64,000 bases of DNA, from contig NZ_JAJGNP010000003.1 in NCBI RefSeq assembly GCF_020782245.1, positions 124,001 through 188,000 of the forward strand, in the 5' to 3' direction. Of the stretch, positions 60,568 to 64,000 are shown one piece after another. Under the pieces are notes generated by a model that saw nothing but the letters and a program-made list of their open reading frames with translations, did not search any database and was not told the DNA's origin. Position numbers and translations under genes: made by a program. The stretch is from Sphingobium soli. GTDB lineage: Bacteria > Pseudomonadota > Alphaproteobacteria > Sphingomonadales > Sphingomonadaceae. Positions within the stretch are counted from its first letter, which is position 1. Every line of letters begins with the position of its first letter.

Positions 60568-62981
60568 AGTTCACCCTGAGCTGGCTCAAGACGCATCTCG
60601 ACACCGATGCGGACCTTACCACCATCCTCAAGACGCTGAATGCCATCGGCCTGGAGGTAGACGGCGTCGAAAATCCGGCCGAAAAGCTCGCCGGGTTCAA
60701 GATCGCCAGGGTGCTGACTGCCGACAAGCATCCGCAGGCCGACAAATTGCAGGTGCTGACCGTCGATCATGGCGACGGCCAGCCATTGCAGGTCGTGTGT
60801 GGCGCGCCCAATGCCCGCGCGGGCCTGGTCGGCGTCTTTGGTCTGGAAGGCGCGGTGGTGCCATCCAACGGCATGGTGCTCAAGAAGACCGCGATCCGCG
60901 GCGTCGAATCCAACGGCATGATGTGTTCGACACGCGAGCTGGAGCTGGGCGACGATCATGACGGCATCATCGAACTCGCGCCCGACGCGCCGGTCGGTCA
61001 GGTCTATGCGAACTGGGCCGGGCTCGACGATCCGCTGATCGACGTGTCGGTCACGCCCAACCGGCAGGATTGCATGGGCGTGCGCGGCATCGCCCGCGAC
61101 CTGGCGGCGGCGGGCCTGGGAACGCTCAATGCCATCATCGTGCAGGAGATCGCGGGCGCGGGACCGGGACCGGATGTGCGCACCGACGATCCTGACGGCT
61201 GCCCCGCCTTCTACGCCCGCACCGTGCGCGGCGTCGCCAATGGCGCGTCGCCCGAATGGATGGCTCGCCGCCTGAAGGCCATCGGCCAGAAGCCGATCAG
61301 CGCGCTGGTCGACATCACCAACTATATCATGATCGACCTTGGCCGCCCGCTGCATGTCTATGACATGGCGACCCTGAAGGGCGGCCTCGTCGCGCGCAAG
61401 GGGCGCAGCGGCGAGCAGGTGCTGGCGCTCAATGGCAAGACCTACACGGTCGACGAAACGATGACCGTCATCGCCGATGACGAAGCCGTGCATGACATTG
61501 GCGGCATCATGGGCGGCGAACATTCGGGCGCGCAGGCCAGCACCACCGACGTACTCATCGAATGCGCCTATTTCACTCCCGAACGGATCGCCGCTACAGG
61601 TCAAAAACTGGCGCTCACCTCCGACGCGCGCGGCCGGTTCGAACGCGGCGTCGATCCCGCCTTTCTGGACGATGGCCTGTCGATCGCGACCGATCTGGTG
61701 GTCCGGCTGTGCGGTGGCACCCCCAGCGAAGCGACGCGCGCGGGCACGCCGCCTGTCGCTTTGCGCACGCTCGCCTACTCGCCCGATCAGTGCCACGCGC
61801 TCGCCGGTGTGGATGTGCCGGCTGACGAGCAGAAGCGCATCCTGGAACGGCTGGGCTTTGGCGTGTCGGGCGACGCGAACAGCGTCGAATATCAGGACGG
61901 CATGCCGGTCAGCGTGCCGGGTCACTGGACCGTGACGGTGCCCAGCTGGCGGCGCGATGTCGATGGCTGGCCCGACATTGTCGAGGAAGTGGTGCGCATC
62001 GTCGGACTCGACCATGTGCCCTCCACCCCGCTGCCGCGCACGCCCGGCGTCGCCCGCCCGACCGCCACGCCCGAACAGCTTGTCGAACGGCGCGTGCGCC
62101 GCACCGCCGCCGCGCGCGGCCTGGCTGAAGCAATCAACTGGTCCTTCCTTTCCGAGAAGGAAGCAGCGGCCGTGGGCGGCGGCGACTGGATATTGGCCAA
62201 TCCGATCTCCGAGGATCTCAAGGTCATGCGACCCTCGCTGCTGCCAGGCCTCCTTTCCGCAACGAAACGCAATGTCGATCGCGGTGCCGCGTCTGTGCGC
62301 CTTTTCGAGCTGGGCCGGCGCTATTTCAAACAGGGCGAGCGGGCGACCGTCGGCTTCGTGCTGGCGGGGGAAAAGGTCGCGCGTGGCTGGCAGTCGGGCA
62401 AGGCGCAACCCTTCGACGCTTTCGACGCCAAGGCCGAAGTGATCGCGCTGCTCGCAGCGGCCGGCGCGCCGGTCGCCAATCTGCAAGGCTTTGGCGAGGC
62501 GTCGGCCGCCTATCATCCTGGCCAGTCCGGCACCTTGCGGCTTGGCCCCAAGATGGTGCTGGCCGAATATGGCGTGCTGCACCCCAGCCTGGCGCGGCAG
62601 TTCGGCCTCTCCGGCGCGGTGGTGGCGGGCGAGATTTTCCTCGACGCCATTCCACCTAAGCGTAAAAGCGGGGCACTGCGCGCGCCCTATGCGCCGCCTG
62701 CGTTGCAAGCGGTCAAGCGCGACTTCGCCTTCCTGGTGCCCGCCGATGTCGAAGCGGACGCCCTCGTGCGCGCGGTGCGCGGCGCGGACAAGAAGGCCAT
62801 TGTCGATGCGCGCCTGTTCGACGTCTTTGTGGGACCGGGGGTCGAGGATGGGCACAAGTCGCTCGCGATCGAAGTCACGATGCAACCCGGAGACAAGAGC
62901 TTTTCCCAGGATGAGCTGGAAGCGATCAGCGCATCGGTGGTGAAGGCCGCGGCCAAACTGGGCGCGACGCTGCGGGGCTAG
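60564..62981 (+). CDS. pheT: Phenylalanine-tRNA ligase beta subunit
   Basis: An 805-residue subunit. Domains in order: an EMAP-like tRNA-binding domain ([20 protein letters not shown]), B3/B4 editing region ([20 protein letters not shown]), B5, the catalytic-like core ([20 protein letters not shown]), and the C-terminal FDX-ACB anticodon-binding domain ([20 protein letters not shown]). Length and ends are standard. It is coupled to pheS, and followed by a degraded intergenic repeat rather than a clear terminator. Confidence 0.97.
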   Translation: MKFTLSWLKTHLDTDADLTTILKTLNAIGLEVDGVENPAEKLAGFKIARVLTADKHPQADKLQVLTVDHGDGQPLQVVCGAPNARAGLVGVFGLEGAVVPSNGMVLKKTAIRGVESNGMMCSTRELELGDDHDGIIELAPDAPVGQVYANWAGLDDPLIDVSVTPNRQDCMGVRGIARDLAAAGLGTLNAIIVQEIAGAGPGPDVRTDDPDGCPAFYARTVRGVANGASPEWMARRLKAIGQKPISALVDITNYIMIDLGRPLHVYDMATLKGGLVARKGRSGEQVLALNGKTYTVDETMTVIADDEAVHDIGGIMGGEHSGAQASTTDVLIECAYFTPERIAATGQKLALTSDARGRFERGVDPAFLDDGLSIATDLVVRLCGGTPSEATRAGTPPVALRTLAYSPDQCHALAGVDVPADEQKRILERLGFGVSGDANSVEYQDGMPVSVPGHWTVTVPSWRRDVDGWPDIVEEVVRIVGLDHVPSTPLPRTPGVARPTATPEQLVERRVRRTAAARGLAEAINWSFLSEKEAAAVGGGDWILANPISEDLKVMRPSLLPGLLSATKRNVDRGAASVRLFELGRRYFKQGERATVGFVLAGEKVARGWQSGKAQPFDAFDAKAEVIALLAAAGAPVANLQGFGEASAAYHPGQSGTLRLGPKMVLAEYGVLHPSLARQFGLSGAVVAGEIFLDAIPPKRKSGALRAPYAPPALQAVKRDFAFLVPADVEADALVRAVRGADKKAIVDARLFDVFVGPGVEDGHKSLAIEVTMQPGDKSFSQDELEAISASVVKAAAKLGATLRG

Positions 62982-62991
62982 ACGCCAAGCT

Positions 62992-63065
62992 CCGTTCGTT
63001 TCGAGCATGTCGAGAAACGGGACGCACTGTCACCGTTTCTCGCATGTGCGCGAAGCGACCGGAAC
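62992..63065. repeat. Degenerate inverted repeat after pheT
   Basis: The left half GTTTCGAGCATGTCGAGAAAC and the right half around CGTTTCTCGCATGTGCGCGAAG are imperfect inverted copies. They contain the TTCGAG-TGTCGAGAA motif seen at 44290-44353. The element lies between convergent pheT and the exported protein gene, where a hairpin could end both transcripts. Confidence 0.55.
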
Positions 63066-63069
63066 GTGG

Positions 63070-63594
63070 CTACTTGTTGCCGCCCTTCGCTGCCGGCTCC
63101 GGCGCGATCGGCGCGATCTTGCACGCCTTGGCCGCCGCCATGCCGCGAATATAGCCGCGGCGTGCAATGCCGGCGGTCACCGCCGCCTGCAACCGGCGCT
63201 CGGCCGGCGCGGCGCCACTGATCTCGCGCACCAGCCCGCGAAACGGGATCAGCGAATTGACCACCGTCTTGCCCACCGCCTCCGCGATCTTGCCGGTGCG
63301 ATTCTCATTGGCTTCCTTGTCCGCCGTAAAGTCGTCGCCCAGCACCGCGTTCAATGCGCCCAATTCCCGGTTCAGCCCCTTGCAGCTGCGACTGGGTGGC
63401 GCGGCATAGGGATTGTCGACCGCTTCTGTCAGGATGGGCGGAATTTCGTCCTTGTCCAGGCCGATGTCGCGCGCCGGCTGGCTCGCGATCCGGCCGGCCT
63501 TGTCCATCGTGTCGTCCCTTTTTTCCTTTTCCTGCGCAGACGCTGTTCCCGCGAGCAGCGTAGCGGCCATCAAGGCCAATCCCATATATTTCAT
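63070..63594 (-). CDS. Exported protein of unknown function
   Basis: A 174-residue protein with a Sec signal (MKYMGLALMAATLLAGTASA, cleavage after ASA). The mature part has two Cys (SRSCKGLNRELGALNAVLGD and AAAKACKIAPIAP), a segment KAGRIASQPARDIGLDKDEI and a helix AEAVGKTVVNSLIPFRGLVR. I do not recognise the family, though similar proteins seem common in sphingomonads. The start at 63594 is set by the signal peptide; the frame to 63675 has no plausible leader. It is divergent from the epimerase-like gene. Confidence 0.72.
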   Translation of the reverse strand: MKYMGLALMAATLLAGTASAQEKEKRDDTMDKAGRIASQPARDIGLDKDEIPPILTEAVDNPYAAPPSRSCKGLNRELGALNAVLGDDFTADKEANENRTGKIAEAVGKTVVNSLIPFRGLVREISGAAPAERRLQAAVTAGIARRGYIRGMAAAKACKIAPIAPEPAAKGGNK

Positions 63595-63717
63595 CGTTCG
63601 ATCCTCCGGCGGCAGAACCGGCGACGAGCCCCTCTGGTTCCAGAAGCGAAACGACATGGTGGCAGACAGGATCAAGGGGCGCTGTTATGCGGTCGGGATT
63701 CACTTTGGAGGTCCCGC

Positions 63718-64000
63718 TTGTCCGATCATCCCCTGATCATCCGTTCGTCCGACCTGACCGTCCGGATCGACCGTCTAGGCGCGGAACTCCGCTCGATGCG
63801 GGACGGGCAGGGTCGCGAGGTGATGACCGACGCCGATCCGCGCTGGTGGACGGGGCATGCGCCGCTGCTCTTTCCCTTCGTCGGGCGATCGCGCGGTGAC
63901 GCGTACCGAATGAACGGGCGCACCTATTCCATGCCGCAGCATGGCTTTGCCCGGCGCGCCGATTTCGCGCTGGAGGATCATGCGCCCGACAGGCTGCTGC
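63718..64000 (+). CDS. Aldose 1-epimerase family protein (3' end outside window)
   Basis: The first 94 residues of a galactose mutarotase-like protein: VRIDRLGAELRSMRDGQGRE, PRWWTGHAPLLFPFVGRSRG and SMPQHGFARRADF, with the conserved HGFAR. This fits the aldose 1-epimerase-like group (glucose-6-phosphate 1-epimerase relatives). The start is probably the TTG at 63718, with GGAGG 6 bases upstream (63707-63711), since no ATG is in position. The catalytic residues further on lie outside the window. Confidence 0.8.
   Translation, partial: MSDHPLIIRSSDLTVRIDRLGAELRSMRDGQGREVMTDADPRWWTGHAPLLFPFVGRSRGDAYRMNGRTYSMPQHGFARRADFALEDHAPDRLL

Overview
The window is a high-GC chromosomal segment of an alphaproteobacterium, almost certainly a member of the Sphingomonadaceae (Sphingobium/Sphingomonas-like). 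The support is a CckA-type hybrid kinase next to recA, a CrtZ carotene hydroxylase, the imuA-imuB-dnaE2 mutasome, LexA boxes of the alphaproteobacterial GTTC-N7-GTTC type, and short inverted intergenic repeats of the kind common in sphingomonads. Nearly all of it is ordinary core genome. I see no rRNA, tRNA, CRISPR, transposase or prophage genes.

Layout. 1-4.7 kb: the end of pepN, then an Mla/MCE lipid-transport operon (mlaE-mlaF-mlaD-lipoprotein). 4.8-12.2 kb: a HAD phosphatase, a 2-hydroxyacid dehydrogenase with a Cys/Met PLP enzyme, an Lhr-like helicase, a DJ-1-like protein, and a lipoprotein behind tag. 12.2-18.2 kb: gyrB, then a tightly coupled yggT-yggU-folD-orf-marC operon ending in a bidirectional terminator. 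18.2-27.3 kb: an exported M1 peptidase, queF divergent from a proline-rich membrane protein, an sseA-metC-mscS operon, crtZ and a lipoprotein. 27.3-31.8 kb: sufE behind an enlarged phage-shock (psp) operon read from a sigma-54 promoter, with pspF divergent.

31.9-38.3 kb: a fused DUF4130-UdgX uracil-DNA protein, a hemerythrin, a membrane protein and the radical SAM partner of UdgX, followed by a FAD oxidoreductase and a transglutaminase. 38.3-39.1 kb has no confident gene but may hold a decayed one. 39.1-45.2 kb: recA, a single-domain response regulator, cckA, a DUF2062 protein, smpB and dapA. 45.3-55.7 kb: slt, greB, imuA-imuB-dnaE2 and rmuC. 55.7-64 kb: an AsmA-like protein, rpmI-rplT, a LysE exporter, pheS-pheT, an exported protein and the start of an aldose-epimerase-like gene.

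Two themes stand out. The first is envelope stress. The psp operon carries, after pspA-pspB-pspC, four further small one-helix membrane proteins. Three of them end in a coiled coil plus a tail that resembles the C-terminus of PspC. The second is DNA damage. Exact GTTC-N7-GTTC boxes lie in front of recA, imuA, rmuC and the radical SAM gene, and a fifth lies between queF and the proline-rich membrane protein. This links the poorly understood radical SAM/UdgX system to SOS control in this genome.
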